From: Streptomyces sp. NBC_01116
GTDB lineage: Bacteria; Actinomycetota; Actinomycetes; Streptomycetales; Streptomycetaceae
Assembly: GCF_041435495.1 (NCBI RefSeq)
Contig: NZ_CP108644.1
Location: 2,108,001 to 2,172,000 of the forward strand
Direction: 5' to 3'
DNA: 64,000 bases
The translations under genes and the position numbers were made by a program. Numbering within the stretch: position 1 is the first letter of the stretch; each line of letters starts with the position of its first letter. Shown here in pieces: positions 9,897-19,351 of this stretch. The notes beneath the pieces are model-generated. The model worked only from the letters and a program-made list of their open reading frames with translations. It ran no database searches and was not told the DNA's origin.

Positions 9897-9963
9897 CCGG
9901 AGCCCCCGGTCACCGGAGCGTGCGCGTCCGACAACGCGCCCGCCCGGCGGCCGGGGGCTCCGG
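9897..9963 (+). terminator. Inverted repeat after aceE
   Basis: Bases 9897-9909 and 9951-9963 form a perfect 13-bp stem (CCGGAGCCCCCGG) with a 41-nt loop that itself contains GC-rich complementary stretches. It is placed 33 nt after the aceE stop. Confidence 0.6.
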
Positions 9964-10021
9964 CGTGGGCCCGGGTGCTGCGGCGGTCATCGCGGGGCGC
10001 GCCTGCCGCCACAATGGGCCC

Positions 10022-11005
10022 ATGCGCGCTGCCCGGCTGATCAAGATGGTGCTGCTCCTGCAGGCCCGCCCCGCGATGACCGCCGCCGAGCTGGCGGCCG
10101 AGCTGGAGGTGTCCGAGCGTACGGTCACCCGGGACGCGCAGGCGCTCTCCGACGCGGGCGTCCCGGTGTACGCGGAGCGCGGCCGGGCCGGCGGCTACCG
10201 GCTCGTCGGCGGCTACCGCACCCGGCTGACCGGCCTCGCCCGGGACGAGGCCGAGGCGCTGTTCCTCTCCGGGCTGCCCGCCGCGCTGCGCGAGATGGGC
10301 CTGGAGGACGCGGCGTCGGCCGCCCGCCTCAAGGTGTCGGCGGCGCTGCTGCCCTCCCTCCGCGACGCCTCCTCCTCCGCCGCCCGGCGCTTCCACCTGG
10401 ACGCCCCCTCCTGGTACCACGAGCCGGAGACCCCCGGGCTGTTGCCCGTGATCGCCGACGCGGTCTGGGACGACCGGCTGCTGCGGGCCCGCTACCGCAG
10501 GGGCGGGGGCCGCGAGCGGGAGGGGCCGGAGGTGGCGCGCGAGCTGGCTCCGTACGGTCTCGTCCTCAAGGCCGGGGTCTGGTATCTCTGCGCGCGGGCG
10601 GGCGAGGACTTCCGGGTCTACCGGATCGACCGGTTCACGGCCGTGGAGCCCGCCGAGGAGCGCTTCGACCGGGACGAGACCTTCGACCTGCCCGGGTTCT
10701 GGGAGGAGCGGGCCGCCGGGTTCGCCCGGTCCCTGCTGCGCGGTGAGGTGACCGTACGGGTGTCCGGGCGCGGGGCGCGGATGCTGGCGTACACCGGTGA
10801 CCGGGCGGCGGCGGCCACCGCGCTCGCGGAGGCCTCCGAGCCCGGCCCGGACGGGTGGCGCACCCTGAACCTGCCGGTGGAATCGCTGGACGTGGCCTAC
10901 GGCCAGCTGCTCGCGCTGGGACCCGAGTTGGAGGTCCTGGCACCCGATGCGCTGCGGATCCGGTTCGCGGACGCCGCCGAACGTCTGCGCGAGATGTATC
11001 GCTGA
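10022..11005 (+). CDS. HTH-WYL transcriptional regulator
   Basis: A 327-residue regulator. The N-terminal winged helix (AELAAELEVSERTVTRDAQALSDAGVP, about residues 20-50) is followed by the YafY-type segment GGYRLVGGYRT and then a WYL domain. The namesake residues occur in GVWYLCARAGEDFRVYRIDR. WYL domains generally sense ligands or nucleic-acid features. The frame is open upstream into the aceE tail, but the ATG at 10022 starts the recognisable HTH. The target is unknown; there is no adjacent divergent partner gene to suggest one. Confidence 0.88.
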   Translation: MRAARLIKMVLLLQARPAMTAAELAAELEVSERTVTRDAQALSDAGVPVYAERGRAGGYRLVGGYRTRLTGLARDEAEALFLSGLPAALREMGLEDAASAARLKVSAALLPSLRDASSSAARRFHLDAPSWYHEPETPGLLPVIADAVWDDRLLRARYRRGGGREREGPEVARELAPYGLVLKAGVWYLCARAGEDFRVYRIDRFTAVEPAEERFDRDETFDLPGFWEERAAGFARSLLRGEVTVRVSGRGARMLAYTGDRAAAATALAEASEPGPDGWRTLNLPVESLDVAYGQLLALGPELEVLAPDALRIRFADAAERLREMYR

Positions 11006-11067
11006 AAGGCTTCAATTCGGTGTCAGCGCGTGCGGGAGCCCTCCGCAGGCTGGATGCTGGACCCGTG

Positions 11068-11589
11068 ATGGACGAAACGGAATTCTGGGAGATCATCGAC
11101 AGCACCCGCGAGGCCGCCGAAGGCGACCCCGAGGACCACGCCGACCTGCTGGTGGAACGGCTGGTGCAGCTCGATCCCGATTCCGTGCTGGACTTCGCCC
11201 GGCACTTCGAGGCCCGCTACAACCGCGCCTACCACTGGGATCTGTGGGGTGCGGCGGCCGTGCTGCTGGGCGGGGCGAGCGACGACGCGTTCGACTACTT
11301 CCGCTGCTGGCTGATCGGCCAGGGCCGGGAGGTGTTCGAGGGGGCGCTGCACGATCCGGACGGCCTGGCGGAGCTGCTGGAGGACTTCGACGAGCGGATC
11401 GACGGGGACGGCGAGGAGTTGGGCTACGCGGCCGACGAGGCGTACGAGCAGCTCACCGGCGTGGTCGCGCCGGACCTGGGGCTGCCGCCGCAGGCCGCGG
11501 AGCCGCTGGGCTCCCCGGTCGACTTCGAGGACGAGGAGGCGCTCGCCGCCCGCTTCCCCGAACTGTGGGACCGCTTCGGGCCCCGGTGA
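11068..11589 (+). CDS. DUF4240 domain protein
   Basis: A 173-residue acidic cytosolic protein. MDETEFWEIIDSTREAAEGD and the FARHFEARYNRAYHWDLWGAA segment followed by DAFDYFRCWLIGQGREVFE are the DUF4240 pattern (WGR/YwqG-like neighbours in annotation). No catalytic residues are known for the family. The ATG at 11068 was chosen; a GTG directly before it (11065) would add one residue. The end lies 10 nt from the convergent GNAT gene. Confidence 0.8.
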   Translation: MDETEFWEIIDSTREAAEGDPEDHADLLVERLVQLDPDSVLDFARHFEARYNRAYHWDLWGAAAVLLGGASDDAFDYFRCWLIGQGREVFEGALHDPDGLAELLEDFDERIDGDGEELGYAADEAYEQLTGVVAPDLGLPPQAAEPLGSPVDFEDEEALAARFPELWDRFGPR

Positions 11590-11599
11590 CCCCCGGCGC

Positions 11600-12127
11600 T
11601 CAGGCGGGGCCGAGCGAGCGTCCCATGCAGACGTCGTCGACGTAGCGCCCGTTCAGGAAGAACTCCCCGGGCAGCACGCCTTCGACGGCGAAGCCCTCGG
11701 AGGCGTACAGGGCGCGGGCGGGGTCGTTGTGCGCGAGCACCCGCAGCGTGATCCGGTTGGCGCCCTGGCGGCGGGCCTCGGCGCACGCGGCCCGCACCAG
11801 GATCCGCCCGACACCGGCCCCGCGCGCCCAGGTCGCCACGGCGAGGCCCCGTATCTGGCGGACGTGGGCGTTGGCGGCGAGCGGGGTGGGCGGGACGAGG
11901 CGTATGTACCCGGCGATCCGGGCCGCGCCGCCCTCCGTCTCCGCGTCCGCCTCCACCACGAGGAAGTCCTCCGGCGGATACCGCTCCCCGAAGAAGGGCT
12001 CGTACGGGGGCGCGGGCTTCGGCAGGACCGCGTGCAGCGTCGACCAGGTGGACCGGTCGAGCTCGGCGAGCCGGTCGTCGTCGGCGGGCGCGGCGGTGCG
12101 GACGGGGCGGAGGGTGAGTTGGACCAT
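11600..12127 (-). CDS. GNAT family N-acetyltransferase
   Basis: A 175-residue acetyl-CoA-dependent acyltransferase. The central motif A is RQIRGLAVATWARGAGVGRILVRAA, carrying the Gx-G-A pyrophosphate loop (RGAGVGR). It is followed by NRITLRVLAHNDPARALYASEGF, the usual motif B. The substrate cannot be read from the sequence. It is transcribed leftward, convergent with the DUF4240 gene. Confidence 0.88.
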   Translation of the reverse strand: MVQLTLRPVRTAAPADDDRLAELDRSTWSTLHAVLPKPAPPYEPFFGERYPPEDFLVVEADAETEGGAARIAGYIRLVPPTPLAANAHVRQIRGLAVATWARGAGVGRILVRAACAEARRQGANRITLRVLAHNDPARALYASEGFAVEGVLPGEFFLNGRYVDDVCMGRSLGPA

Positions 12128-12189
12128 GGGGTCACTGTGCCACGCGGTGTTCCCGGTGTTCGAGGCGTTTCATGGGGCAGGATGGGCCC

Positions 12190-13089
12190 ATGCCGAGCTC
12201 CCGTATCGCCGTCAGCGGATCGTCAGGACTCATCGGAGCGGCGCTGGTGCGCTCGCTGCGCGCCGACGGGCACGAGGTGGCCCGCCTGGTGCGCCGTCCC
12301 GCCAGAGCCGGCGACGAGGTCGAGTGGGACCCCAAGCGAAGTTACGTGGACGTGGCCGGCCTCGTCGGCTGCGACGCCGTCGTGCACCTGGCCGGGGCCG
12401 GGGTGGGCGACCACCGCTGGACCGACGCCTACAAGCAGGAGATCCGGGACAGCCGGGTCCTGGGCACCGCCGCCGTCGCCGAGGCCGTCGCCTCGCTCGA
12501 CACCCCGCCCCGCGTGCTGCTCGCCGGGTCCGCCATCGGCTTCTACGGCGACACCGGGGACCGTCCGGTGGACGAGAGCGCGCCGCCCGGGGACGGGTTC
12601 CTGCCGTCGGTCTGCGAGGAGTGGGAGGCGGCCACCGTCGCCGCCGAGGAAGCGGGCGTCCGCACGGTGCACGCGCGGACCGGGCTGGTCGTGGGCCGCG
12701 AGGGCGGGGCCTGGGGGCGGCTGTTCCCGCTGTTCAAGGCGGGGCTCGGCGGGAAGCTGGGCAACGGCCGCCAGTACTGGAGCTTCATCGCTCTGCACGA
12801 CCATGTCGCCGCGCTGCGCCACATCCTGGACACCGAGTCGCTGACCGGGCCGGTGAACCTGACCGGGCCGAAGCCCGTCACCAACGCCGAGGTGACCGCG
12901 GCGATGGGCCGGGTGCTGCGCCGCCCGACGCTGTTCCCCGCGCCGGCGCCCGCGTTGCGGCTCGCGCTCGGGGAGTTCGCGGAGGACGTGCTGGGCAGCC
13001 AGCGGGTGATCCCGGCGAAGCTGCTGGACTCCGGCTTCTCGTTCGCCTTCCCCGGTATCGACGGGGCGATCCGCGCCGCACTGCGCTGA
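12190..13089 (+). CDS. TIGR01777 family epimerase (SDR-like)
   Basis: A 299-residue NAD(P)-binding extended SDR. The N-terminal RIAVSGSSGLIGAALVRSLRADGHEV is the TIGR01777 nucleotide-binding motif. The central VLLAGSAIGFYGDTGDRPVDE contains the characteristic SAxGxYG motif. The C-terminal FPAPAPALRLALGEFAEDVLGSQRVIP matches the family's conserved tail. The start at the ATG 12190 places the Rossmann motif at residue 6; an ATG 18 nt upstream is less likely. The function is uncharacterised (sugar-nucleotide epimerase-like or a cell-division-inhibitor SulA homologue by annotation tradition). Confidence 0.88.
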   Translation: MPSSRIAVSGSSGLIGAALVRSLRADGHEVARLVRRPARAGDEVEWDPKRSYVDVAGLVGCDAVVHLAGAGVGDHRWTDAYKQEIRDSRVLGTAAVAEAVASLDTPPRVLLAGSAIGFYGDTGDRPVDESAPPGDGFLPSVCEEWEAATVAAEEAGVRTVHARTGLVVGREGGAWGRLFPLFKAGLGGKLGNGRQYWSFIALHDHVAALRHILDTESLTGPVNLTGPKPVTNAEVTAAMGRVLRRPTLFPAPAPALRLALGEFAEDVLGSQRVIPAKLLDSGFSFAFPGIDGAIRAALR

Positions 13090-13349
13090 GCGGGGCGGGT
13101 CTGGGCGGGGCAGGACGCGGCGGGGCGAGGCACGGCGGGGGTCGCTGGTCCGCGCCGGAGGGCCGGGGCCGCGCGACCTCCACCACCCCGCCGGGCGCGG
13201 CGCGTGCGACCCCGTGCCCCGGTGCTCCCCGGCGCGCGCGTCTGACGCAGTATCAGCCATCCTCCTAGCCTCGTTGCGAACTCCGGCATTCCGGGGGTCT
13301 GTTGGGGGCATGAGCCTCCCACCAGTCGCACCGACTCGGGGAGGGGCAT

Positions 13350-14753
13350 GTGCGCAGCACGGCACACCACGCAGACGTGGTCATCATCGGAGCCGGAATC
13401 GCCGGCCTGTCAGCGGCCCACCTGCTCATCCGGGCGGGGCTCGGGGTCAGTGTCCTGGAGGCCGAGCCCCGGGTGGGCGGCCGGCTCGCCACCGACGAGG
13501 TGGACGGGTTCCGGCTCGACCGGCTCGGCCCGCTCCTCTGCACGTCCTGGCCCGAGCTGACCGGCACCCCGGGGCTCGGCGCCCCGGAGCTGCGGGCGTT
13601 CGCGCCGGGTGTCCTGGTCCACAGCGAGGGCCGTCGCCAGCTCACCGGCGACATACGGAGCGCGAGGGGCGCACTCAAGGCAGTGCGCACCCGATCGAGC
13701 GCCCCCCGAGCCGTCCGGGCCCCCCGGGCTCCTCGCGCACCCTGGGCGGCGCAGGGCGCGTACGGGCACGAGCACGGCGCCCCGGCGCGCGGGGGCGGCC
13801 GAGGCGGCGCGGTGACCGGCGCGATCGACCGGGCCCGGCTGGGCGCGGCGCTGTCCCGGCTGGCGGCCGTCCCGCAGGCCCGGCTCCTGGCCCGCCCGGA
13901 GCGGACCGTCGTCGGCGCCCTGCCCCGCCTGGGCCTGCCCGCCCGCACGGTGGACGGCGTCCTGCGCCCGCTGCTCACCACCCTGCTCAGCGACCCCGCC
14001 CTCGCCACGTCGAGCCGGTGCGCCGATCTCGCCCTGCGGGACTACGCGCGCGGCGGCCTGTGCGTTCCGGCGGGCGGGTCGTCCGCGCTGCCGGAGCTGC
14101 TGGCGGCCTCGCTGCCGCCGGGCACGGTCCGGACCGGGGTGCATGTGACGGCCGCCGACATCACCTCCGTACGCACCAAGGAACACGGTGAGCTGGGGTG
14201 CCGCTCCCTGCTGCTGGCGACCGGCGCGGGGGCCGCGGCCGAGCTGCTGCCCGGTCTGCGGGTGCCGTCCTTCCACCCGGTGACGGTCCTTCACCACAGC
14301 GCGCCCGCCCCGCCGCCCACGGGCAGATCACTGGTGCTGGACGGCGACCGGTCGGGCCCGGTGGCGTACACCGCGGTGATGAGCGAGGTCGACCCCTCGC
14401 GGGCGCCGGAGGGCCGGACGCTGATCACCTCGACCGTGCTCGGGACCCCGCCGCCGGACCTGGACCGCTCGGTGCGGGCGCACCTGGCGGCGCTGTACGG
14501 GGTGCCGACGGACGGCTGGGAGCTGCTGGCGGCCCATCACGACCCGGAGGCGGTGCCCGCGATGGAGGCCCCGCACGATCCGCGCCGCCCGGTGCGGGTG
14601 CTGGCCGGGCTGTACGTGTGCGGTGACCACCGGGACACGAGCACGGTCCAGGGCGCGCTGCACTCGGGGCGGCGGGCGGCCGAGGCGATCCTGACCGACC
14701 TGGCGGTCCCGGGCACGCACGAGGGGAGCCCGCACCTGCCGGAGGCGGCGTGA
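13350..14753 (+). CDS. FAD-dependent amine-oxidase/protoporphyrinogen-oxidase-like protein
   Basis: A 467-residue flavoprotein. DVVIIGAGIAGLSAAHLL and EAEPRVGGRLATDEVDGF are the dinucleotide-binding motif and the GG motif of the monoamine oxidase/PPOX superfamily. A C-terminal segment (GLYVCGDHRDTSTVQGALHSG) is the second FAD-binding motif. An Arg/Ala/Pro-rich stretch at about residues 110-152 is low complexity and is probably a lineage-specific insertion. The GTG start at 13350 follows GGGGAGGGGCAT. The substrate is unknown. Confidence 0.85.
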   Translation: MRSTAHHADVVIIGAGIAGLSAAHLLIRAGLGVSVLEAEPRVGGRLATDEVDGFRLDRLGPLLCTSWPELTGTPGLGAPELRAFAPGVLVHSEGRRQLTGDIRSARGALKAVRTRSSAPRAVRAPRAPRAPWAAQGAYGHEHGAPARGGGRGGAVTGAIDRARLGAALSRLAAVPQARLLARPERTVVGALPRLGLPARTVDGVLRPLLTTLLSDPALATSSRCADLALRDYARGGLCVPAGGSSALPELLAASLPPGTVRTGVHVTAADITSVRTKEHGELGCRSLLLATGAGAAAELLPGLRVPSFHPVTVLHHSAPAPPPTGRSLVLDGDRSGPVAYTAVMSEVDPSRAPEGRTLITSTVLGTPPPDLDRSVRAHLAALYGVPTDGWELLAAHHDPEAVPAMEAPHDPRRPVRVLAGLYVCGDHRDTSTVQGALHSGRRAAEAILTDLAVPGTHEGSPHLPEAA

Positions 14754-14777
14754 GGCACCCCGGGGCTCGCCCCGACC

Positions 14778-14870
14778 GGTGCGGTGCGGTGCGGTGCGGT
14801 GCGGTGCGGTGCGGTGCCGAGAGTCTCGGCCGGGGGCTTCCGCCGAGGATCTCGGCCGGGGGCTTCCGCC
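14778..14870. repeat. GGTGC x8 microsatellite and adjoining 22-bp direct repeat
   Basis: Eight uninterrupted GGTGC pentamers run from 14778 to 14817. They are followed at about 14824-14870 by two copies of a 22-bp unit beginning TCTCGGCCGGGGG. The tract lies between the convergent oxidoreductase and regulator genes. Confidence 0.85.
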
Positions 14871-14880
14871 GGGCGTCGGC

Positions 14881-16512
14881 TCAGCCGAGGGCGGCGACCC
14901 GGTCGCGGTAGCCGCGTACGGCGACGGCGTCCCGGTAGGGCTCCAGGCTGCGCTCGAAGGCGCGTACGTACTCCGTGGCGCGCACCGAGCGCATCTCGGC
15001 CGCCTGCTGGGCGGCCTCCGCGCCCAGCAGGCAGGCCTGGTCCAGCTCGCCCAGGCCGAGCCGGGCCGAGGCGAGGACCACCCGGCAGAACAGCCTGCTG
15101 CGGGCGTACGCCGGTGCGCGCAGCTGGAGCGACCGCTCGGCGTGCTGGGCGGCGGCCCGGTACTGCTGGAGGTCGCGGTGGCAGTGGCCCAGCTCGTCGG
15201 CGAGCTGCGCCTCGTCGAAGTCGCGGGCCCAGTGCGGCACCTCGTCGCCGGGGCGTGCGGTCTCCAGGGCGTGCTCGGCCCGGGTCAGGGCGGCCGTGCA
15301 GGAGCGTGCCTCGCCGAGCACGGCGTGCCCGCGCGCCTCGACCGCGTGCAGCAGTGACTGGACGAGCAGCGGGGCGGCCGAGCCGACGCCCTGCTGGGCC
15401 ACGCGGGCGAGCTGGACGGCCTCCCTGCCGTGCCCGAGGTAGACCGCCTGGCGACTCATCGTGATCAGCACGTAGGCGCCGTACCCGCGGTCCCCGGCGG
15501 CCTGGGCGAGCCGCAGCGCCTGGACGAAGTACCGCTGGGCCAGGCCGTGGGCGGCGATGTCGTACGAGGTCCAGCCGGCCAGCCGGGTCAGGTCGGCCAC
15601 CGCGGCGAACAGCCGCCGCCCGGTGGCCTCGCCGTACGTGCCCCGGAGCATCGGCTCGGCCTCGTGCTCCAGATACCGCACGAGGGCCTGCCGGGCGTGG
15701 CCGCCTCCGTAGGCGTGGTCGAGGGTGCGGAACAGCTCGCCGACCGAGCGCAGCGCGGCGACGTCCCCGCCGCCGACCCGCTGGCCGGGGCCGCGGTCCG
15801 TCTGGCGCTGGCGCGGGACCACGGGGAGCGCTCCGGCCCCGGCCGGCGCCCCGGCGGCGGGCGGATGCGGGGCGGGAGGATGCGTGACGGAGGGGTGGGC
15901 GGCGGGCGGATGCGTGCCGGACGGGCCCGGGGGTGTGGGCCGCAGCGGTCCGACGGCCGGGCGCGGCAGTCCCCGGGCCTCGGCGCGCGGCGTCCCGCCG
16001 GGGCGGCCGGGCGAGGGGGCCCCGGCCTCTCCCCCGGCCCGGCGGGCGGCGGCGCCGTCCCGGGCCACCCATTCGTCGGCCCGGCCGATCAGCCAGTCAC
16101 GGCTGGGGACGACGAGCCCGGCCGGGGTGAAGGCGATCTTGCGCAGCTCGACATGGGTGCCGGAGTCCTTGCGCCAGAGACCGCTGACGATGTCGACCGC
16201 CTCGGCGGGGGTGGCGGCGAACTCCAGGCCCGCGTAGACGGGCGCGCAGGCGTCGAGCCCGAGCTCCTGCGCGGAGAGCCGCCGCCCGAGCCGCCGGGTG
16301 AACACCTCGGCGATCAGCGCGGGCGTGGTGCCGCGCGGCTGCTGCCCCCGCAGCCAGCGGGTGACCGAGGTCTTGTCGTACCGCAGGTCGAGGCCGTGTT
16401 CGAGGCCGAGCTGATCGACCCGGCGGGCCAGGCCGGCGTGCGAGAAGCCGGCTTCCGCGATGAGTGAGGCGAGTCGGCGGTTGGGCGTGCGCTGCGGGGG
16501 TCGTTCCGACAT
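14881..16512 (-). CDS. Streptomyces XRE/TPR-type regulatory protein
   Basis: A 543-residue regulator-like protein common in streptomycetes. The N-terminal part (NRRLASLIAEAGFSHAGLARRVDQLG...YDKTSVTRWLRGQQP) is a lambda-repressor-like helix-turn-helix. A Pro/Ala/His-rich linker occupies about residues 165-235. The C-terminal half is made of helical TPR-like repeats (ALRLAQAAGDRGYGAYVLITMSRQAVYLG...). Such proteins are suspected regulators of development or antibiotic production, but no target can be assigned here. The gene is divergent from lipB. Confidence 0.75.
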   Translation of the reverse strand: MSERPPQRTPNRRLASLIAEAGFSHAGLARRVDQLGLEHGLDLRYDKTSVTRWLRGQQPRGTTPALIAEVFTRRLGRRLSAQELGLDACAPVYAGLEFAATPAEAVDIVSGLWRKDSGTHVELRKIAFTPAGLVVPSRDWLIGRADEWVARDGAAARRAGGEAGAPSPGRPGGTPRAEARGLPRPAVGPLRPTPPGPSGTHPPAAHPSVTHPPAPHPPAAGAPAGAGALPVVPRQRQTDRGPGQRVGGGDVAALRSVGELFRTLDHAYGGGHARQALVRYLEHEAEPMLRGTYGEATGRRLFAAVADLTRLAGWTSYDIAAHGLAQRYFVQALRLAQAAGDRGYGAYVLITMSRQAVYLGHGREAVQLARVAQQGVGSAAPLLVQSLLHAVEARGHAVLGEARSCTAALTRAEHALETARPGDEVPHWARDFDEAQLADELGHCHRDLQQYRAAAQHAERSLQLRAPAYARSRLFCRVVLASARLGLGELDQACLLGAEAAQQAAEMRSVRATEYVRAFERSLEPYRDAVAVRGYRDRVAALG

Positions 16513-16836
16513 CAGCTGTACGGTCTCCTGCCTTCGGGGCCGGACGGGCAGCCCTCATGGGAACGGCGCGAATTTAGCGGCCGCCGGAGCGGTCGCAGCC
16601 ACCCTTTGCTCCACGTTCATCCGATCGTGTGAGGATTCCGGGCGGAGCTGACGGAAACGTCCGCACCGTGGACGGCCGGGCCCCGGGCCCGCACCCGGCT
16701 CCGGTCCCGGCCCCCGCACCTGCCGGGGGGCCGTTCCGGGGACGGTCGTACAGTGGACGGGGCGCGATCAGTGCAGGGTGCCGTGAACCCCGGGGACACC
16801 CCTCCGGGCACGCGGGGCCCACGTAGGGAGGCATCG
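16513..16836. other. Divergent intergenic region regulator/lipB
   Basis: 324 nt between two divergent genes. I see no RNA gene and no strong inverted repeat. The stretch near 16605-16650 is relatively AT-rich and may hold promoters. The lipB frame stays open upstream, but with no ribosome-binding site before 16837. Confidence 0.4.
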
Positions 16837-17655
16837 GTGAGCGAACTGCGGTTCGTCCGTCTGGGCTTCGGCGAACAGGCCGTCGCATACACGGAGGCTT
16901 GGCAGAAGCAGCGCGAGGTGCACGCGGACCGGTTCGAGGACCGTGTGCCGGACACCTGTCTGCTGCTGGAGCACCCGCCCGTCTACACCGCGGGACGTCG
17001 CACGGCGGAGAGCGAGCGTCCGCTGGACGGCACTCCGGTCATCGATGTGGACCGCGGCGGGAAGATCACCTGGCACGGCCCGGGGCAGCTCGTCGGCTAC
17101 CCGATCCAGAAGCTGCCGCGCCCGGTCGACGTCGTCGCGCACGTCCGCAGGCTGGAGGACGCGCTGATCCGCACGGCCGCCGACTTCGGCGTGGAGACCT
17201 CCCGGGTCGAGGGCCGCAGCGGTGTCTGGGTGCTCGGCGACCCGGTCGAGCAGCGCCAGGCGCTGGGCGGGCTCTCGCTGGACTTCGACCCGAGGCTCCA
17301 GGACGAGGAGTTCGACCCGCGGCTGAACGGCCCCGAGTACGCCCCGTCCAACGCCGGCCAGCGCCGCGAGGACCGCAAGCTGGCCGCGATCGGGATCCGG
17401 GTCGCCAAGGGCGTCACGATGCACGGCTTCGCCCTCAACGTGAACCCGGACAACACCTGGTTCGACCGGATCGTGCCGTGCGGCATCCGCGACGCGGGGG
17501 TCACGTCCCTCTCCAACGAGCTGGGCCGGGAGATCACCATCGAGGAGGTGCTGCCGGTCGCCGAGAAGCACCTGCGGGACATCCTGGAGAACGCGGAGCT
17601 CGCACCGCGCGTGGTCGAGCAGCCGAAGGCGGCCCCGGCCCCCGCCCCCGCCTAG
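16837..17655 (+). CDS. lipB: Octanoyl-[ACP]:protein N-octanoyltransferase
   Basis: It transfers octanoate from acyl carrier protein to the lipoyl domains of E2 enzymes and GcvH, the first step of lipoate assembly. 272 residues. The family motif [17 protein letters not shown] is present, and so is [22 protein letters not shown], which contains the catalytic Lys. IVPCGIRD supplies the catalytic Cys. The GTG at 16837 is preceded by AGGGAGG at 16825-16831. lipA follows 215 nt downstream in the same direction, so the two steps are linked. Confidence 0.95.
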   Translation: MSELRFVRLGFGEQAVAYTEAWQKQREVHADRFEDRVPDTCLLLEHPPVYTAGRRTAESERPLDGTPVIDVDRGGKITWHGPGQLVGYPIQKLPRPVDVVAHVRRLEDALIRTAADFGVETSRVEGRSGVWVLGDPVEQRQALGGLSLDFDPRLQDEEFDPRLNGPEYAPSNAGQRREDRKLAAIGIRVAKGVTMHGFALNVNPDNTWFDRIVPCGIRDAGVTSLSNELGREITIEEVLPVAEKHLRDILENAELAPRVVEQPKAAPAPAPA

Positions 17656-17870
17656 GGGCCACCGGCCGTACCGGTCAGTAGCCCGGCCGCCACCGCCGGC
17701 CGGGGAATAGGCCCCGTCGGCCGCAGGTTGGGCAGGGGCAAGGCCGTTCGATGTACGGGCGTACCCTGGTATCAGCCGAAGAATCCAAAGCGAGTCCCTC
17801 GCGCATCGCTCGCGCATCCCACGCGAACCCGACGCGAATCCAACGCAGCAGAGAGCAAAGGGGAGCCGGA

Positions 17871-18851
17871 GTGTCCGCTGTCGCACCCGACGGGCGCAAG
17901 ATGCTGCGCCTGGAGGTCCGGAACAGCCAGACCCCCATCGAGCGCAAGCCCGAGTGGATCAAAACGCGGGCGAAGATGGGCCCCGAGTACAAGCAGCTGC
18001 AGCAGCTGGTGAAGGGCGAAGGGCTGCACACGGTCTGCCAGGAGGCGGGCTGTCCCAACATCTTCGAGTGCTGGGAGGACCGCGAGGCCACCTTCCTCAT
18101 CGGCGGCGACCAGTGCACCCGGCGCTGCGACTTCTGCCAGATCGACACGGGCAAGCCGCAGGCGCTGGACCGTGACGAGCCCCGCCGCGTCGGCGAGTCG
18201 GTCGTCACGATGGACCTGAACTACGCCACCATCACCGGCGTCGCCCGCGACGACCTGGAGGACGGCGGTGCCTGGCTGTACGCCGAGACCGTCCGCCAGA
18301 TCCACACGCTCACCGCGGAGCGGGAGGCCGGCGCGACCAAGGTCGAGCTGCTGATCCCCGACTTCAACGCCGAGCCCGAGCAGCTCGCCGAGGTCTTCTC
18401 CTCGCGCCCCGAGGTGCTCGCGCACAACGTGGAGACGGTGCCGCGGATCTTCAAGCGGATCCGCCCCGGCTTCCGCTACGAGCGTTCCCTGGAGGTCATC
18501 ACGCGGGCCCGCGAGGCCGGTCTGATCACCAAGTCCAACCTGATCCTCGGCATGGGCGAGACCCGCGAGGAAGTCAGCGAGGCGCTCCAGGACCTGCACG
18601 ACGCAGGTTGCGAGCTCATCACGATTACGCAGTACCTGCGCCCCTCCGTACGGCACCACCCGGTCGAGCGCTGGGTGAAGCCGCACGAGTTCGTCGAGCT
18701 GAAGGACGAGGCCGACGCGATCGGCTACTCCGGCGTGATGTCGGGCCCGCTGGTGCGGTCCTCGTACCGCGCGGGGCGTCTCTTCCAGCAGGCGATGGAG
18801 GCGCGTGGCGTCGCCACCGCCGGGAGCACCCAGGCAGCACAGACCGTGTGA
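17871..18851 (+). CDS. lipA: Lipoyl synthase (radical SAM)
   Basis: A radical SAM enzyme that inserts two sulfurs into octanoyl-lysine of E2 and GcvH proteins. 326 residues, the usual length. The auxiliary-cluster cysteines are Cys56, Cys61 and Cys67 ([15 protein letters not shown]). The SAM cluster is CTRRCDFC at residues 82-89. The C-terminal VRSSYRAG contains the conserved Ser ligand. The GTG at 17871 with AAAGGGGAG upstream was chosen over the longer open frame. Its substrates, SucB-type lipoyl domains, are encoded 12 kb upstream. Confidence 0.96.
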   Translation: MSAVAPDGRKMLRLEVRNSQTPIERKPEWIKTRAKMGPEYKQLQQLVKGEGLHTVCQEAGCPNIFECWEDREATFLIGGDQCTRRCDFCQIDTGKPQALDRDEPRRVGESVVTMDLNYATITGVARDDLEDGGAWLYAETVRQIHTLTAEREAGATKVELLIPDFNAEPEQLAEVFSSRPEVLAHNVETVPRIFKRIRPGFRYERSLEVITRAREAGLITKSNLILGMGETREEVSEALQDLHDAGCELITITQYLRPSVRHHPVERWVKPHEFVELKDEADAIGYSGVMSGPLVRSSYRAGRLFQQAMEARGVATAGSTQAAQTV

Positions 18852-18889
18852 ATCCGCTCACGAGCACTGCCGAGCAGTAACCGCGCCAT

Positions 18890-18941
18890 CGAAGCGGTCC
18901 GGACGCTCCCCGCAGGTCGGGGACGCGTACGGACCGCTTCG
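18890..18941 (+). terminator. Terminator after lipA
   Basis: A perfect 12-bp outer stem (18890-18901 with 18930-18941, CGAAGCGGTCCG) has a second complementary block, CGCTCCCC/GGGGACG, inside the loop. It lies 38 nt after the lipA stop. Confidence 0.8.
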
Positions 18942-18977
18942 GCGTGCGCGGCGGCGGAATCAAGGCTTCATTGGTGT

Positions 18978-19006
18978 TTGACCACCCGGTCATCCGCTGG
19001 TAACAC
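18978..19006 (+). promoter_or_regulatory. Possible sigma-70-type promoter
   Basis: TTGACC (18978-18983) and TAACAC (19001-19006) are separated by 17 nt, about 115 nt ahead of the small ORF at 19121. The -35 is good and the -10 is imperfect (last base C rather than T). Confidence 0.4.
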
Positions 19007-19120
19007 CGAGCAATGACCCTGGGTACACGTGCGGCAGCGACCCCAGCAGCCGCCGCCGTCACTGCTTCCCGTACTCATCCGCGCCCCACCGGCGCATCCA
19101 TTCCGAGGGGGAACACCACG

Positions 19121-19321
19121 ATGCAGGCCGCCCCGGTCCGCGCCCACGCACTACCGTCCGTCACCACCGCTCTGCGCGCCGTCGAGTCGCTGCTGCTGAG
19201 CAGCGGCCAGCGCACCGCCCGCCGCAACGCCTGGACGGCCGTCCTGGAGGACCGCCGCCGCGCCAAGGACCGGGTGGAGGCCCAGCACGTGCTGGAAGCC
19301 GTGGCCGACCAGCGTTCCTAG
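19121..19321 (+). CDS. Small conserved hypothetical protein (66 aa)
   Basis: A 66-residue basic, helical protein (MQAAPVRAHALPSVTTALRA...). It has no signal peptide and no recognised domain. ATG at 19121 follows GAGGGGGAA. It lies between lipA and the DUF4191 gene, where streptomycetes commonly have a short gene. The function is unknown. The codon pattern is consistent with coding sequence. Confidence 0.65.
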   Translation: MQAAPVRAHALPSVTTALRAVESLLLSSGQRTARRNAWTAVLEDRRRAKDRVEAQHVLEAVADQRS

Positions 19322-19351
19322 GTCGCTCCCTCGCCACGTAAACTTCGGTAC

